A DNA stretch of 64,000 nt from Aquamicrobium sp. (GCA_019739225.1 JAHHDT010000006.1:315823-379822); one strand, 5' to 3'. Shown: positions 28,376-39,493, numbered from the stretch's first letter. Made by a program: numbers and translations. The notes: generated by a model not told the origin, from the sequence alone.

Positions 28376-30556
28376 ATGAGCGAAGATTCGTCCAGAAACA
28401 GAATCGTTCCCGTGCTGGTGCCGATGCCGGCGGAGCGGCCCTATTCCTATGCGGTGCCCGATGGCATGGTTGTCGGCCCGGGGTCGATCGTGCGCGTGCC
28501 GCTCGGTCCGCGCGAGGTCGCGGGCATCATCTGGGACACGCCGACCGACAGGGTCGATGCGAAGAAGCTGCGGCCGATCAGCGAGGTGTTCGACTGTCCG
28601 CCGCTGGCGGAAGCCGACCGCCGATTCGTCGACTGGGTGGCGGCCTACACGCTGGCGCCGCCCGGTATGGTCGCGCGCATGTTCCTGCGCGCGCCGGCCG
28701 CATTCGACCCCGAGCCGCCGCTGGAAGGGCTGGTCTTTGCCGGCGGCGAGCCCGAGCGGGCGACGGCAGCGCGGGCCCGCGTGCTGGAACTTGCGGGCGA
28801 TGGCATGGCGTGGACCCGCTCCGGCCTGGCGCATGCTGCAGGCGTCTCGCTCACGGTTGTGGACGGGCTCAAGGCGCAGGGCTTGTTCGAGGCGGTCAAG
28901 ATCCCGCCACCGCCGGTCGTCGCAGCCCCCGACCCGGCCTATGGGGCGGCCGACCTGACGCCCGACCAGCGGGACGCAGCGGGCACCTTACGAGACAAGG
29001 CGGGCGGCGGCTTTTCCGTCACGCTGCTCGACGGCGTGACCGGTTCGGGCAAGACGGAGGTCTATTTCGAGGCGATCGCGGCGGCTGTGGAGGCCGGCCG
29101 GCAGGTACTGGTGCTGGTGCCCGAAATTGCGCTGACGGCGGCCTTCCTCGACCGCTTTCACGATCGCTTCGGCGCCAAGCCTGCCGAATGGCATTCCGAC
29201 CTGTCACCGAGGATGCGGGAGCGCGTCTGGCGGCAGGTCGCGGAAGGCCGGGTGCGGGTGGTGGCCGGCGCGCGCTCGGCACTTTTCCTGCCGTTCAACG
29301 ATCTCGGGCTGATCGTCGTCGACGAGGAACACGACCCTGCCTACAAGCAGGAGGACCGTGTCTATTACTCGGCGCGCGACATGGCCGTGGTGCGCGGTCA
29401 TATCGGCGGGTTTCCCGTGGTGCTGGCATCCGCAACGCCGGCCGTGGAGAGCCGCGTCAATGCCGATCAGGGGCGATACGAGCGCGTCGTGCTGCCGGCC
29501 CGTTTCGCGGAAGCCGCGATGCCCGACCTGCGCGCCATCGACATGCGCCGCAGCCCGCCGGCGCGCGGCGGGTTCCTGTCGCCGGTCCTGCTGGGCGAAG
29601 TGGAAAAGACGGTCGCGCGCGGCGAACAGGCGCTGCTCTTCCTCAACCGCCGCGGCTATGCGCCGTTGACGCTCTGCCGTGTCTGCGGACACCGCTTCCA
29701 GTGCCCGAGCTGTTCGAGCTGGCTGGTGGAGCACCGGTTTCGCGGGCAGCTCGTCTGCCACCATTGCGCCCATACCGAGCCGCGTCCGGAAGCCTGTCCC
29801 TCATGCGGTGCGCTCGACCATCTGGTCGCCTGCGGGCCGGGCGTGGAGCGGATCGCCGAGGAGGTGGTGGGACGCTTCCCCGATGCGCGCACCATCGTGC
29901 TGTCGTCCGACATGCTGGGCGGCGTCAAGCGGCTGCGGCTGGAGCTCGACGCGATCGCCAAGGGCGAGGCCGACATCGTCATCGGCACCCAGCTCGTCGC
30001 CAAGGGGCACAATTTCCCGAACATGACGCTGGTGGGCGTGGTGGATGCCGATCTCGGCCTTGCAAACGGCGACCCGCGCGCCGCCGAGCGCACCTTCCAG
30101 CTCCTGAGCCAGGTGACCGGCCGCGCCGGCCGCACCGGCCGCAAGAGCCTCGGCCTGATCCAGACCTACCAGCCCGCCCATCCGGTGATGCAGGCGCTCG
30201 TCTCAGGCGATGCCGAATCGTTCTACGAACGCGAGATCGCCGAGCGCGAACGCGCGGGGCTACCTCCATTCGGCCGGCTCGCGGCGATCATCATCAGCGC
30301 TGCAACGCGCGCCGAGGCCGAAAGTCACGGTCGGGCGTTGCGCCGCGCGGCACCGGCGGTGGCCGACATTTCGGTGCTGGGGCCTGCAGAGGCGCCGCTG
30401 GCGCTGCTGGCGGGCCGCCACCGCTTCCGCCTGCTGATCCACGGCGAAAGGCGCTCCGACATGCAGACCTTCCTGCGCGCCCTGCTTGCGGCGGGGCCGA
30501 AACCGCGCGGCTCGATCAGGGTGCAGGTGGACGTCGATCCGCAGAGCTTCCTGTGA
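28376..30556 (+). CDS. priA: primosomal protein N' (replication restart helicase PriA)
   Basis: 3'-5' DNA helicase that reloads the replisome at stalled forks; 726 residues. An N-terminal DNA-binding region precedes the helicase core with Walker A in GVTGSGKTEVY (about residue 222) and Walker B DEEH. Between the two RecA-like lobes lies the zinc-binding insertion with cysteine pairs CRVC, CPSC, CHHC and CPSC. Motifs VIGTQLVAKGHNFPN and QVTGRAGRTGR support full helicase function. No interruption. It is divergent from the transaldolase gene and a few kilobases upstream of the ATP synthase operon, as is usual in this order. Confidence 0.97.
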   Translation: MSEDSSRNRIVPVLVPMPAERPYSYAVPDGMVVGPGSIVRVPLGPREVAGIIWDTPTDRVDAKKLRPISEVFDCPPLAEADRRFVDWVAAYTLAPPGMVARMFLRAPAAFDPEPPLEGLVFAGGEPERATAARARVLELAGDGMAWTRSGLAHAAGVSLTVVDGLKAQGLFEAVKIPPPPVVAAPDPAYGAADLTPDQRDAAGTLRDKAGGGFSVTLLDGVTGSGKTEVYFEAIAAAVEAGRQVLVLVPEIALTAAFLDRFHDRFGAKPAEWHSDLSPRMRERVWRQVAEGRVRVVAGARSALFLPFNDLGLIVVDEEHDPAYKQEDRVYYSARDMAVVRGHIGGFPVVLASATPAVESRVNADQGRYERVVLPARFAEAAMPDLRAIDMRRSPPARGGFLSPVLLGEVEKTVARGEQALLFLNRRGYAPLTLCRVCGHRFQCPSCSSWLVEHRFRGQLVCHHCAHTEPRPEACPSCGALDHLVACGPGVERIAEEVVGRFPDARTIVLSSDMLGGVKRLRLELDAIAKGEADIVIGTQLVAKGHNFPNMTLVGVVDADLGLANGDPRAAERTFQLLSQVTGRAGRTGRKSLGLIQTYQPAHPVMQALVSGDAESFYEREIAERERAGLPPFGRLAAIIISAATRAEAESHGRALRRAAPAVADISVLGPAEAPLALLAGRHRFRLLIHGERRSDMQTFLRALLAAGPKPRGSIRVQVDVDPQSFL

Positions 30557-30605
30557 GGCGTCCTACAATCTTGTCGCGGGTGCCGTTGCCCGTTAATTCT
30601 GCCTC

Positions 30606-31037
30606 ATGACCGACCTTACGCTCCTCGCCGTTCCCGTTTTTTCGCCGCTGTGCAATCTCGCCTTCGCCCTGCGCCGGGAGGTGTTCATCGTCGAGCAGGG
30701 CGTGCCTGAGGAGGAGGAGCATGATGCGGACGACCTGACCGCTACTCATGTCGTGGCGATCGTCGAGGGCGCGGTGGTGGCCACATTGCGCATTCTCTGG
30801 AAGCCGGAGCACGCCAAGTTCGGCCGCGTGGCGGTCTCCCGCTCGCAGCGCGGCCGGAAACTGGGCGCACGGCTTATCCGCTTCGCCATTGAGCATGCGC
30901 GCGAGAAGGGGCAGCCGCGCTGCTATCTCGAATCGCAGTCCGACAAGACGGGCTTCTACGAACGGCTCGGCTTCACCTCATATGGCGAGGAGTTCATGGA
31001 TGCCGGCATTCCCCACCTGCGGATGAAGAACTACTGA
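30606..31037 (+). CDS. GNAT family N-acetyltransferase (ElaA-like)
   Basis: 143-residue acetyl-CoA-dependent acetyltransferase. The N-terminal LRREVFIVEQGVPEEEE is the pattern of ElaA-like GNATs, and the acetyl-CoA loop is in SRSQRGRKLGARLI (Q/RxxGxG/A). The end FYERLGFTSYGEEF, with the Tyr and the GF motif, is typical. The substrate is unknown. It begins 49 bases after priA on the same strand. Confidence 0.88.
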   Translation: MTDLTLLAVPVFSPLCNLAFALRREVFIVEQGVPEEEEHDADDLTATHVVAIVEGAVVATLRILWKPEHAKFGRVAVSRSQRGRKLGARLIRFAIEHAREKGQPRCYLESQSDKTGFYERLGFTSYGEEFMDAGIPHLRMKNY

Positions 31038-31145
31038 GAAATTCCTGATCCTGCCCGTCACGAGGGCGCGGGGCAGGGCCACGGCCGCGACAAGGCAGCC
31101 GGCATCGGCTATCTTCTCCCGGCGATTCGATTTGAGGGGATGATC

Positions 31146-31541
31146 ATGGAATTCGCGTTTCCGTGGCCGGTGAGCCAGGGCGAGTGGCTGGCCTGGTCGG
31201 CGGCCGCCGTTACTTTAGTGTTCGGTCTGTTGATGCTGTTCGCGCCCGGCCTTACGCTCAAGGCGCTGCGCTTGCAGACCATTCCAGAGCATCCGGAGGC
31301 TGTGTCCGAGGCGCGGGCGACCATGTCCGGCTTCTATCTCGGCAGCGGGCTTGCCTGCATCCTGCTCGCCCAGCCGCTGTTGTACCTGTCGCTCGGCCTG
31401 TGCTGGGGGCTGACGGCGTTCGGCCGCATCATCTCGATGCTCTCCGACGACGGCAACACGATCTATAACTGGCTGTGGCTGGTGATCGAAATCGCGCTCG
31501 CGGGGCTGGCTCTGTCGTTTGCGGTTGGCTTCATCGCCTGA
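31146..31541 (+). CDS. small membrane protein with four hydrophobic segments
   Basis: 131 residues from the ATG at 31146, which lies six bases after GAGGGG; an ATG at 31140 is too close to that site. Four hydrophobic segments are visible, at about residues 13-33, 65-78, 82-95 and 105-128. Between the first two is a short polar region, RLQTIPEHPEAVSEARATM, and TAFGRIISMLSD lies before the last. The pattern resembles DUF4345-like proteins; from memory, related rhizobial proteins have been named after a phage-infection phenotype in Agrobacterium, which I cannot verify. It stands between the GNAT gene and the ATP synthase operon. Function unknown. Confidence 0.65.
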   Translation: MEFAFPWPVSQGEWLAWSAAAVTLVFGLLMLFAPGLTLKALRLQTIPEHPEAVSEARATMSGFYLGSGLACILLAQPLLYLSLGLCWGLTAFGRIISMLSDDGNTIYNWLWLVIEIALAGLALSFAVGFIA

Positions 31542-31779
31542 TTCCGCGCCAGGCTCGCACCTTCGCGCGCTGACTGCGACAAAACTGCCGCAAATCCTTA
31601 CCTTTCGCCTTGTTGCGAGTCGGGAAAGCCTGTGCTAGACGGCAAGCGACTTTCGGCAGGGGGATGCGGCAAGCCCATAGTTCCGGCTGAGAAATTTCAA
31701 CAAGGTCAAAGATTTAGCCAGAGTCCGATGCTCCAGCGGAAAATCTTCTGACCTGTCAGGCAGAGAGAAAAGACGGTCC

Positions 31780-32340
31780 GTGGCACAGTCTGGCTCGATG
31801 ATCTCCGGAGTGGCCGAACGCTATGCGGGTTCGCTCCATGAACTGGCTTCACAAGCCAACTCCGTGGCCAAGGTCGAATCCGAGCTTTCGCGCTTCGAAA
31901 CGCTGATCGAAGGCAGCGCCGATATGCGGCGACTGATCGAGAGCCCCGTGTTCTCGGCCGAGGACCAGTTCAAGGCGATCTCCGCTATTGTGGATAAGGC
32001 CAAGATCACCGGCCTTACCGGCAATTTCCTGCGCGTGGTTGCGCGCAACCGTCGTCTCTTCGCCGTTCCCGGCATGATCCGCGCCTTCCGTCGCATCGCG
32101 GCAGAGGCGCGCGGCGAGGTCGCCGCCGAGGTTGCTTCGGCGCATGAACTCACCGCTGCACAGCGCTCCGAACTGACCGCCGCGCTCAAGACGGTCGCCG
32201 GCAAGGACGTGGCGGTGAACCTGACGGTGGACCCCACCCTTCTCGGCGGCATGGTGGTCAAGATGGGCTCGCGCCAGATCGACACGTCGCTCAAAACCAA
32301 ACTCGCTTCGCTTAAGCTCGCACTGAAAGAGGTCGGCTGA
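31780..32340 (+). CDS. atpH: ATP synthase F1 subunit delta
   Basis: Peripheral-stalk subunit linking F1 to the membrane stator; 186 residues. The frame starts with GTG at 31780; an in-frame ATG at 31798 would remove residues (MAQSGS) that look conserved. The [14 protein letters not shown] opening and the C-terminal [19 protein letters not shown] are characteristic. It is the first gene of atpHAGDC, and its stop overlaps the atpA start (TGATG). The 238-base upstream stretch has no gene; a TTGTTG...TGCTAGAC pair at about 31610-31640 may be the promoter, but this is weak. Confidence 0.96.
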   Translation: MAQSGSMISGVAERYAGSLHELASQANSVAKVESELSRFETLIEGSADMRRLIESPVFSAEDQFKAISAIVDKAKITGLTGNFLRVVARNRRLFAVPGMIRAFRRIAAEARGEVAAEVASAHELTAAQRSELTAALKTVAGKDVAVNLTVDPTLLGGMVVKMGSRQIDTSLKTKLASLKLALKEVG

Positions 32341-33869
32341 TGGATATCCGCGCCGCGGAAATTTCCGCAATTCTCAAGGACCAGATCAAGAATTTCGGCA
32401 AGGAAGCCGAGGTTTCCGAGGTCGGTCAGGTTCTCTCCGTCGGTGACGGCATCGCCCGCGTCTACGGCCTCGACAATGTCCAGGCCGGCGAGATGGTCGA
32501 ATTCCCCGGCGGCATCCGCGGCATGGCGCTGAACCTCGAGGCCGACAATGTCGGCGTCGTCATCTTCGGCAACGACCGCGACATTAAAGAGGGCGACACC
32601 GTCAAGCGCACCGGCGCCATCGTGGACGTGCCGGTCGGTCCGGAGCTGCTCGGCCGCGTGGTCGACGCGCTCGGCAACCCGATCGACGGCAAGGGCCCGA
32701 TCAAGGCCAAGGAGCGCCGCCGCGTCGACGTCAAGGCGCCCGGCATCATCCCGCGCAAGTCGGTGCATGAGCCGATGTCGACCGGCCTGAAGGCCATCGA
32801 CGCCTTGATCCCGGTCGGTCGTGGCCAGCGCGAGCTCGTCATCGGCGATCGCCAGACCGGCAAGACCGCGATCATTCTCGACACCTTCCTCAACCAGAAG
32901 CCGCTCAACGATGGCGACGACGAGAGCCAGAAGCTCTATTGCGTCTACGTCGCCGTCGGCCAGAAGCGCTCCACCGTCGCGCAGCTCGTGAAGGTTCTGG
33001 AAGAGCGCGGCGCGCTCGAATATTCGATCATCATCGCCGCGACTGCTTCGGATCCGGCGCCGCTGCAGTACATCGCGCCGTTCTCCGGCTGCGCCATGGG
33101 CGAATATTTCCGCGACAACGGCAAGCATGCGCTGATCGCCTATGACGATCTCAGCAAGCAGGCCGTGGCTTACCGCCAGATGTCGCTGCTGCTGCGCCGT
33201 CCGCCCGGCCGCGAAGCCTATCCGGGCGACGTCTTCTACCTGCACTCCCGCCTGCTCGAGCGCGCGGCGAAGATGAACGACGACATGGGCGCCGGCTCGC
33301 TGACCGCGCTTCCGGTTATCGAGACGCAGGCCAACGACGTGTCGGCCTACATCCCGACCAACGTGATCTCGATCACCGACGGCCAGATCTTCCTCGAGAC
33401 CAACCTGTTCTTCCAGGGCATTCGCCCGGCGGTGAACGTCGGTCTCTCGGTGTCCCGCGTCGGCTCGGCCGCGCAGATCAAGGCGATGAAGCAGGTTGCC
33501 GGCTCGATCAAGGGCGAGCTCGCGCAGTATCGCGAGATGGCTGCCTTCGCGCAGTTCGGCTCCGATCTCGACGCCGCCACGCAGCGTCTGCTCAACCGCG
33601 GTGCGCGCCTGACCGAGCTGCTCAAGCAGCCGCAGTTCTCGCCGCTGAAGACGGAAGAGCAGGTCGCGGTTATCTTCGCCGGCGTCAATGGCTACCTCGA
33701 CAACCTCGCCATCAACCAGGTGTCGAAGTTCGAGCAGGGCCTGCTGGCGCACATGCGCTCGGACGGCAAGGCGGTACTCGACGCGATCCGCAAGGAGAAG
33801 GCGCTGTCGGACGATCTGCGCGCCAAGCTCAAGGCCGAGATCGACGCCTTCGCCAAGAACTTCGTCTGA
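32340..33869 (+). CDS. atpA: ATP synthase F1 subunit alpha
   Basis: Non-catalytic nucleotide-binding subunit of F1, 509 residues. The P-loop GDRQTGKT lies at about residues 169-176. Family segments include the N-terminal [16 protein letters not shown], the central [48 protein letters not shown] region, and the typical C-terminal helices. The start overlaps the end of atpH by one base, indicating coupled translation. atpG follows after 32 bases. No oddities. Confidence 0.98.
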   Translation: MDIRAAEISAILKDQIKNFGKEAEVSEVGQVLSVGDGIARVYGLDNVQAGEMVEFPGGIRGMALNLEADNVGVVIFGNDRDIKEGDTVKRTGAIVDVPVGPELLGRVVDALGNPIDGKGPIKAKERRRVDVKAPGIIPRKSVHEPMSTGLKAIDALIPVGRGQRELVIGDRQTGKTAIILDTFLNQKPLNDGDDESQKLYCVYVAVGQKRSTVAQLVKVLEERGALEYSIIIAATASDPAPLQYIAPFSGCAMGEYFRDNGKHALIAYDDLSKQAVAYRQMSLLLRRPPGREAYPGDVFYLHSRLLERAAKMNDDMGAGSLTALPVIETQANDVSAYIPTNVISITDGQIFLETNLFFQGIRPAVNVGLSVSRVGSAAQIKAMKQVAGSIKGELAQYREMAAFAQFGSDLDAATQRLLNRGARLTELLKQPQFSPLKTEEQVAVIFAGVNGYLDNLAINQVSKFEQGLLAHMRSDGKAVLDAIRKEKALSDDLRAKLKAEIDAFAKNFV

Positions 33870-33901
33870 GGCTTGCCGGACAAAGGGGATAGGGTAGCCT
33901 C

Positions 33902-34777
33902 ATGGCTTCACTGAAAGACCTTCGCAACCGCATCGCCTCGGTCAAGGCGACGCAGAAGATCACCAAGGCGATGCAGATGGTCGCCGCGGCGAAGCTGCGC
34001 CGTGCCCAGGAGGCGGCCGAAGCCGCGCGCCCCTATTCGGAGCGCATGGCATCGGTGATGGCCAATATCGGCCAGGCGGTTTCGGCGTCGGATGCGCCGG
34101 CGCTGATGGCCGGCACCGGCAAGGACGACGTGCATCTCCTGGTCGTCGCGACCGCCGAGCGCGGTCTGTGCGGCGGCTTCAACTCGCAGATCGCCCGTCT
34201 TGCCCGCGATCATGCCCGCAAGCTGCTCGGCGAGGGCAAGACGGTGAAGATCATCACCGTCGGCAAGAAGGGCTACGACATCCTGCGCCGCGACTTCGCC
34301 GACAAGATCATCGACCGGGTGGAGCTGCGCGACGCCAAGCAGGTCGGCTTCGTGCATGCCGACGGCATCGCCAAGAAGGTGATCTCGCTCTTCAACGAAG
34401 GCGGGTTCGACGTCGCGACCCTGTTCTACTCGCAGTTCAAGTCGGTCATCAGCCAGGTGCCCACCGCGCAGCAGATCATTCCCGCATCCGCTCCGGCGGT
34501 CGAGGGTGAGGCCAATGGCGGCGCCGTCTACGAATACGAGCCGGAAGCCAGCGATATTCTGGCCGACCTGATCCCGCGCAACATCTCGGTGCAGGTCTTC
34601 CGTGCGCTGCTGGAGAACGCGGCCGGCGAGATGGGTGCCAAGATGACCGCGATGGACAACGCCACGCGCAATGCGGGTGACATGATCAACAAGCTCTCGA
34701 TCACCTATAACCGCCAGCGTCAGGCGCAGATCACCAAGGAACTGATCGAGATCATTTCGGGCGCGGAAGCGCTCTAG
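33902..34777 (+). CDS. atpG: ATP synthase F1 subunit gamma
   Basis: Central rotor shaft of F1, 291 residues. The N-terminal coiled-coil helix starts [20 protein letters not shown], and the paired C-terminal helix has [15 protein letters not shown]. The conserved SDRGLCG-like segment appears as [11 protein letters not shown]. Normal length and third place in the operon. The short spacer before atpD (75 bases) contains no recognisable gene. Confidence 0.97.
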   Translation: MASLKDLRNRIASVKATQKITKAMQMVAAAKLRRAQEAAEAARPYSERMASVMANIGQAVSASDAPALMAGTGKDDVHLLVVATAERGLCGGFNSQIARLARDHARKLLGEGKTVKIITVGKKGYDILRRDFADKIIDRVELRDAKQVGFVHADGIAKKVISLFNEGGFDVATLFYSQFKSVISQVPTAQQIIPASAPAVEGEANGGAVYEYEPEASDILADLIPRNISVQVFRALLENAAGEMGAKMTAMDNATRNAGDMINKLSITYNRQRQAQITKELIEIISGAEAL

Positions 34778-36457
<1,680 letters not shown>

Positions 36458-36462
36458 GCTGA

Positions 36463-36554
36463 GCGAATAGCGAATAGGGAGTAGCGAATAGGGAATAGGC
36501 TTCCGGCGAATGGGTTCTGAAAAACTGTTCGCTATTCGCCATTCCCTGCTCGCT
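36463..36554. repeat. heptad tandem repeat with inverted copy between atpD and atpC
   Basis: Five tandem seven-base units (GCGAATA, GCGAATA, GGGAGTA, GCGAATA, GGGAATA) occupy 36463-36497. About 30 bases later, 36529-36554 carries four imperfect units in the opposite orientation, so the transcript could fold into a long imperfect hairpin between the two cistrons. It fills nearly all of the atpD-atpC spacer. Similar GAATAG-type repeats are, from memory, dispersed in rhizobial intergenic DNA. Confidence 0.8.
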
Positions 36555-36562
36555 AATGAGAC

Positions 36563-36970
36563 ATGGCTGAACCCTACAAATTCGAACTGGTCTCGCCCGA
36601 GCGGCTTCTGATCTCCGAGCAGGTCGAGTCGGTCGTGATTCCGGGAACGGAAGGCGAGATGACGGTCATGGCCAACCACGCGCCGGTGATGACCACGGTC
36701 AAGCCGGGCGTCGTCACCGTCAAGCCGGTGTCCGGCGCCGAGCAGCGCTACGTGGTGTTCGGCGGCTTCGCCGACATCCTGCCGGAAGGCTGCACGTTGC
36801 TGGCCGAATCGGCGGTTGCCGTGAAAGACATCGACCGCGCGGACCTCGCACGCCGTATCCAGGAAGCGAAGGAAGACGTTTCCGACGCCAGGGACGACGA
36901 GAGCCGTACCAAGGCCGAGCAGTTTCTCGCTCAGCTCACCACGCTCGAGGGCGCCATCCTGCCCGCGTGA
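36563..36970 (+). CDS. atpC: ATP synthase F1 subunit epsilon
   Basis: Small rotor subunit that couples gamma to the c-ring and can inhibit ATPase activity; 135 residues. The N-terminal beta-sandwich has FELVSPERLL, then VVIPGTEGEMTVMANHAPVMT near residues 26-48, and FGGFADI. The C-terminal helical part is Glu/Arg/Ala-rich. It is the last gene of atpHAGDC; its start lies directly downstream of the repeat-bearing spacer, and a strong terminator follows 24 bases after the stop. Confidence 0.97.
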   Translation: MAEPYKFELVSPERLLISEQVESVVIPGTEGEMTVMANHAPVMTTVKPGVVTVKPVSGAEQRYVVFGGFADILPEGCTLLAESAVAVKDIDRADLARRIQEAKEDVSDARDDESRTKAEQFLAQLTTLEGAILPA

Positions 36971-36994
36971 TTGCCATCGGCAGGGACATTATTC

Positions 36995-37020
36995 AAAAGG
37001 CCGGCGCAAGCCGGCCTTTT
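36995..37020 (+). terminator. intrinsic terminator of the ATP synthase operon
   Basis: Perfect eleven-base stem AAAAGGCCGGC / GCCGGCCTTTT with a GCAA loop, 24 bases after the atpC stop. The T-run closes the stem on the plus strand, and the A-run would serve the other strand. Confidence 0.88.
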
Positions 37021-37136
37021 GCGTATGGGGTGCCGGCATTGCCGGCTCATCTTTCCTAAGCTTGTTGGTCGGGATACCGCCGTCATGGACGTTTCCTGCC
37101 AGTCGCCAACACTGAAGACTGGACGGAACCTCCCTG

Positions 37137-37318
37137 CCGTCATCCCGGCCAAGAGAGCGGAGCGACGGCCGAGCCGGGACCCATTGAGCAGCGCGGCCGG
37201 GTGACGGGTTTTCTCAGCGGGGATGATCGGCGCGACCTCCTGAACCGGGCTGTGCCACACGATCTCGCGCCAATGGGTCCCGGCTCTCCCTCGCAAACTC
37301 GGTCGGCCGGGATGACGG
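37137..37318. repeat. intergenic palindromic repeat element with CCGGGA-type arms
   Basis: Two nested perfect inverted repeats: outer arms CCGTCATCCCGGCC (37137-37150) and its complement at 37305-37318, inner arms GAGCCGGGACCCATTG (37171-37186) and its complement at 37271-37286. The interior about 85 bases hold no gene. Such CCGGGA/GGGTCCCGGC palindromes are familiar dispersed intergenic repeats of rhizobia. The element fills most of the gene-free stretch 36971-37353; the rest shows nothing besides the atpC terminator. Confidence 0.8.
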
Positions 37319-37353
37319 TGGAGAGGCAAGCGCTACCCGGCTCCGCCCACGCC

Positions 37354-37878
37354 TCACGCCTCCTGCGCTTCCTTCGCTTTTCGGGTCATGACGGTCTGGT
37401 AGGCCGCCTGCAGTTCCTCCCGCACGGTTGGTGCGGCAGGGGGCTGTTCGCCCGGCGTGGCGCCGACATGCTCGGCGCGCAGTTCTTGCATGAAGCGTTC
37501 CCACATCGCCGGCCCGCCTTCCTCCAGAAGCTGCGCGCGGATGCTCAGCTCCTCGCTGACCGGCAGGTAGCGTCGGCCCCAGGCGCCGATATGCGCGAAG
37601 ATCGGCAGCAGCTCCACACCGCGCTCCGTCAGGCTGTAGATCGCCTTCTGCTTGTGGCTGGGGTCGTCACGTTTCGAGATCACGCCTTGCGCCAGCAGGC
37701 GCTTCAGCCGGTCGGCCAGAATGTTCGAGGCGATGCCCTCCTCCGAACCATGCAGCAGCTCGCGGAAATGGCGGCGATTTCCGAACATCATGTCGCGAAT
37801 GATCAGCAGGCTCCATTTGTCGCCGAGAATCTCGAGCGTGAGGTTGATCGGGCAACCCGACCGATGCCGTTCGTTCAT
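37354..37878 (-). CDS. HxlR-family winged-helix transcriptional regulator
   Basis: 174-residue DNA-binding regulator. The ATG at 37878 has GGAG at good spacing; an upstream in-frame start at 37929 would run into the operator-like palindrome. The HxlR core is clear: SGCP near residue 8, then EILGDKWSLLIIRDMMFG, a HFRELLHGSEEGIASNILADRLKRL recognition region and YSLTERGVEL. The C-terminal 70 residues are less conserved. The single N-terminal Cys is the position used for thiol sensing in some family members, but sensing here is unproven. It is divergent from an alpha/beta hydrolase it may control. Confidence 0.92.
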   Translation of the reverse strand: MNERHRSGCPINLTLEILGDKWSLLIIRDMMFGNRRHFRELLHGSEEGIASNILADRLKRLLAQGVISKRDDPSHKQKAIYSLTERGVELLPIFAHIGAWGRRYLPVSEELSIRAQLLEEGGPAMWERFMQELRAEHVGATPGEQPPAAPTVREELQAAYQTVMTRKAKEAQEA

Positions 37879-37908
37879 GCCAGTCTCCAAAACCGATTGC
37901 AATATCGC

Positions 37909-37934
37909 ATCAGTTATGAAATAAGACAACTGAT
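37909..37934. promoter_or_regulatory. candidate HxlR operator
   Basis: Perfect inverted repeat ATCAGTT / AACTGAT with a 12-base AT-rich spacer, 31 bases upstream of the HxlR start and between that gene and the divergent hydrolase. HxlR-type dimers bind such interrupted palindromes, so autoregulation is plausible. Confidence 0.5.
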
Positions 37935-38098
37935 TGTATTATGCAACTGGTATGGCGCGGTAAGTGAAACGGGCGGAGCTTCACGTCGCAGGTCATTGAG
38001 GGACATCGGCAGGTCGCGGAACGTGCGGTGCAGCCGCTTCCACCTCTCGGTGACCGAGCCCCCGTTGCAGATCGGACCCTGATGAACGAGCTGAAGCG

Positions 38099-38944
38099 AT
38101 GACGAAGACGATTTCCCACGGCGACGTAGAGCTGGCGACGCAAGCATTCGGCGATCCCGCAGACCCTCCGGTCCTTCTGATCATGGGCGCGATGGCGTCG
38201 ATGTTGTGGTGGCCGGAAGACTTCTGCGCGATGCTTGCAGCCCGCGGCCGCTTCGTCATCCGTTACGATAATCGCGATACGGGCCTTTCCACCGTCTATG
38301 AACCGGGACAGGTTACCTATTCGAAGGAAGACATGGCCGACGACGCCTTTACGGTGCTCGATGCTTACGGGATCGACGATGCCCACATCGTCGGCATGTC
38401 GCTGGGCGGGATGATAGCGCAGCTTGCGGCATTCACCCGCCCAGAGCGCGTGCGGACGCTGACGCTGATCAGCACGTCGCCGACGGGCGTCGATACGGAC
38501 CGGCTGCCGGGCATGAGCGAAGCATATAAACAGCACGGCGCGGACGGCGAGAAGGTCGACTGGACCGACCTTTCCCAGGTGATTGACTATGTCGTCAAGG
38601 ATACGCGCATGATCGCCGGCACGCGGCATCCCTATGACGGCGACGCCGCGCGCAGTTTCATCGAGCGGGATGCCGCTCGCGCCCGCAATTTTCTCAGCAC
38701 GACCAACCACTTCATGGTCGAAACCACGCGCGACTGGTCGGGCAGTCTCGCAAGGATGCGGGTGCCGCTTCTCGTGATGCACGGAACGTCCGATCCGCTG
38801 TTTCCTGTCGAGCACGGGCGCGAGATCGCAAGGATCGCGCCGCTGTCGCGCTTCGTCGCTATCGACGGTGGTGGCCACGAGCTCCATCCGCTGGACTGGC
38901 CACGGATGATCGACGAAATCGCCGCACACAGCGCCGCCGAGTAG
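38099..38944 (+). CDS. alpha/beta hydrolase
   Basis: 281-residue alpha/beta-hydrolase-fold enzyme. The nucleophile elbow is GMSLGG (about residue 100), the acid is the Asp in HGTSDPLFP, and the His is in GGGHELH, so the triad is complete. The oxyanion region is in LLIMGAMASM. It resembles the large group annotated as carboxylesterases or aclacinomycin methylesterase-like hydrolases; the substrate is unknown. No signal peptide. It is divergent from the HxlR regulator across a 220-base spacer with a candidate operator, so regulated expression in response to a reactive or aromatic compound is a reasonable guess. Confidence 0.9.
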   Translation: MTKTISHGDVELATQAFGDPADPPVLLIMGAMASMLWWPEDFCAMLAARGRFVIRYDNRDTGLSTVYEPGQVTYSKEDMADDAFTVLDAYGIDDAHIVGMSLGGMIAQLAAFTRPERVRTLTLISTSPTGVDTDRLPGMSEAYKQHGADGEKVDWTDLSQVIDYVVKDTRMIAGTRHPYDGDAARSFIERDAARARNFLSTTNHFMVETTRDWSGSLARMRVPLLVMHGTSDPLFPVEHGREIARIAPLSRFVAIDGGGHELHPLDWPRMIDEIAAHSAAE

Positions 38945-38965
38945 CAGCGATCGGCGGCTGACGAA

Positions 38966-39493
38966 CTATGCCGCGAAATGCCGGAAGGCGGCGACGACCT
39001 CGTCGTAGACTTTGCGCTTGAAGGGAACGATGAGCTCGGGCAGCTCGGCCATCGGCTTCCAGGCCCATGCGTCGAACTCGGCCTCGTGCCCGCCGGGAGG
39101 CGGGTTGATGGCGATCTCGCTCTCGTCGCCGTCGAAGCGGAAGGCGAACCACTTCTGCGTCTGGCCGCGATATTTGCCCTTCAGCGCGATGCCCACGAGA
39201 TCGCGCGGCAGGTCGTAGTTGATCCACTCGGGCGCCTCTGCCAGGAGCGTGACGCTGCGCATGCCGGTCTCCTCGTAGAGCTCGCGCATGGCCGCCGGCA
39301 GCGGCTCCTCGCCCTTGTCGATGCCGCCTTGCGGCATCTGCCAAAGCCGGTCCGTACCCGCCATCTCGCTGTCGCTCAGGGCAATGCGCCGCCCCGCCCA
39401 CACGAGGCCCTGGTGGTTCAGCGCCATGATGCCGACGCATGGCCGGTAGGGCAGGCTCTCGGGATCGACTGTCTTGTTCTTCGCCATCAACAT
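38966..39493 (-). CDS. rppH: RNA pyrophosphohydrolase (Nudix)
   Basis: Nudix hydrolase that converts 5'-triphosphate RNA ends to monophosphate and so starts mRNA decay; it also fits the IalA/dinucleoside polyphosphate hydrolase group. 175 residues. The Nudix box is [20 protein letters not shown] followed by a TG dipeptide, at about residues 57-79. The RppH-type [10 protein letters not shown] and the terminal FRHFA support the assignment. The ATG at 39493 overlaps the stop of the deacetylase gene (TGATG); an ATG two codons later is also possible. Last gene of the long minus-strand series. Confidence 0.94.
   Translation of the reverse strand: MLMAKNKTVDPESLPYRPCVGIMALNHQGLVWAGRRIALSDSEMAGTDRLWQMPQGGIDKGEEPLPAAMRELYEETGMRSVTLLAEAPEWINYDLPRDLVGIALKGKYRGQTQKWFAFRFDGDESEIAINPPPGGHEAEFDAWAWKPMAELPELIVPFKRKVYDEVVAAFRHFAA

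Noticed and set aside
36463-36554. Short regularly spaced repeats considered as a CRISPR-like array.
   Set aside because: Units are seven bases in direct tandem without unique spacers.
36931-37329. Minus-strand frame of 132 codons downstream of atpC.
   Set aside because: It covers the terminator and the palindromic repeat; the peptide has no protein-like character.
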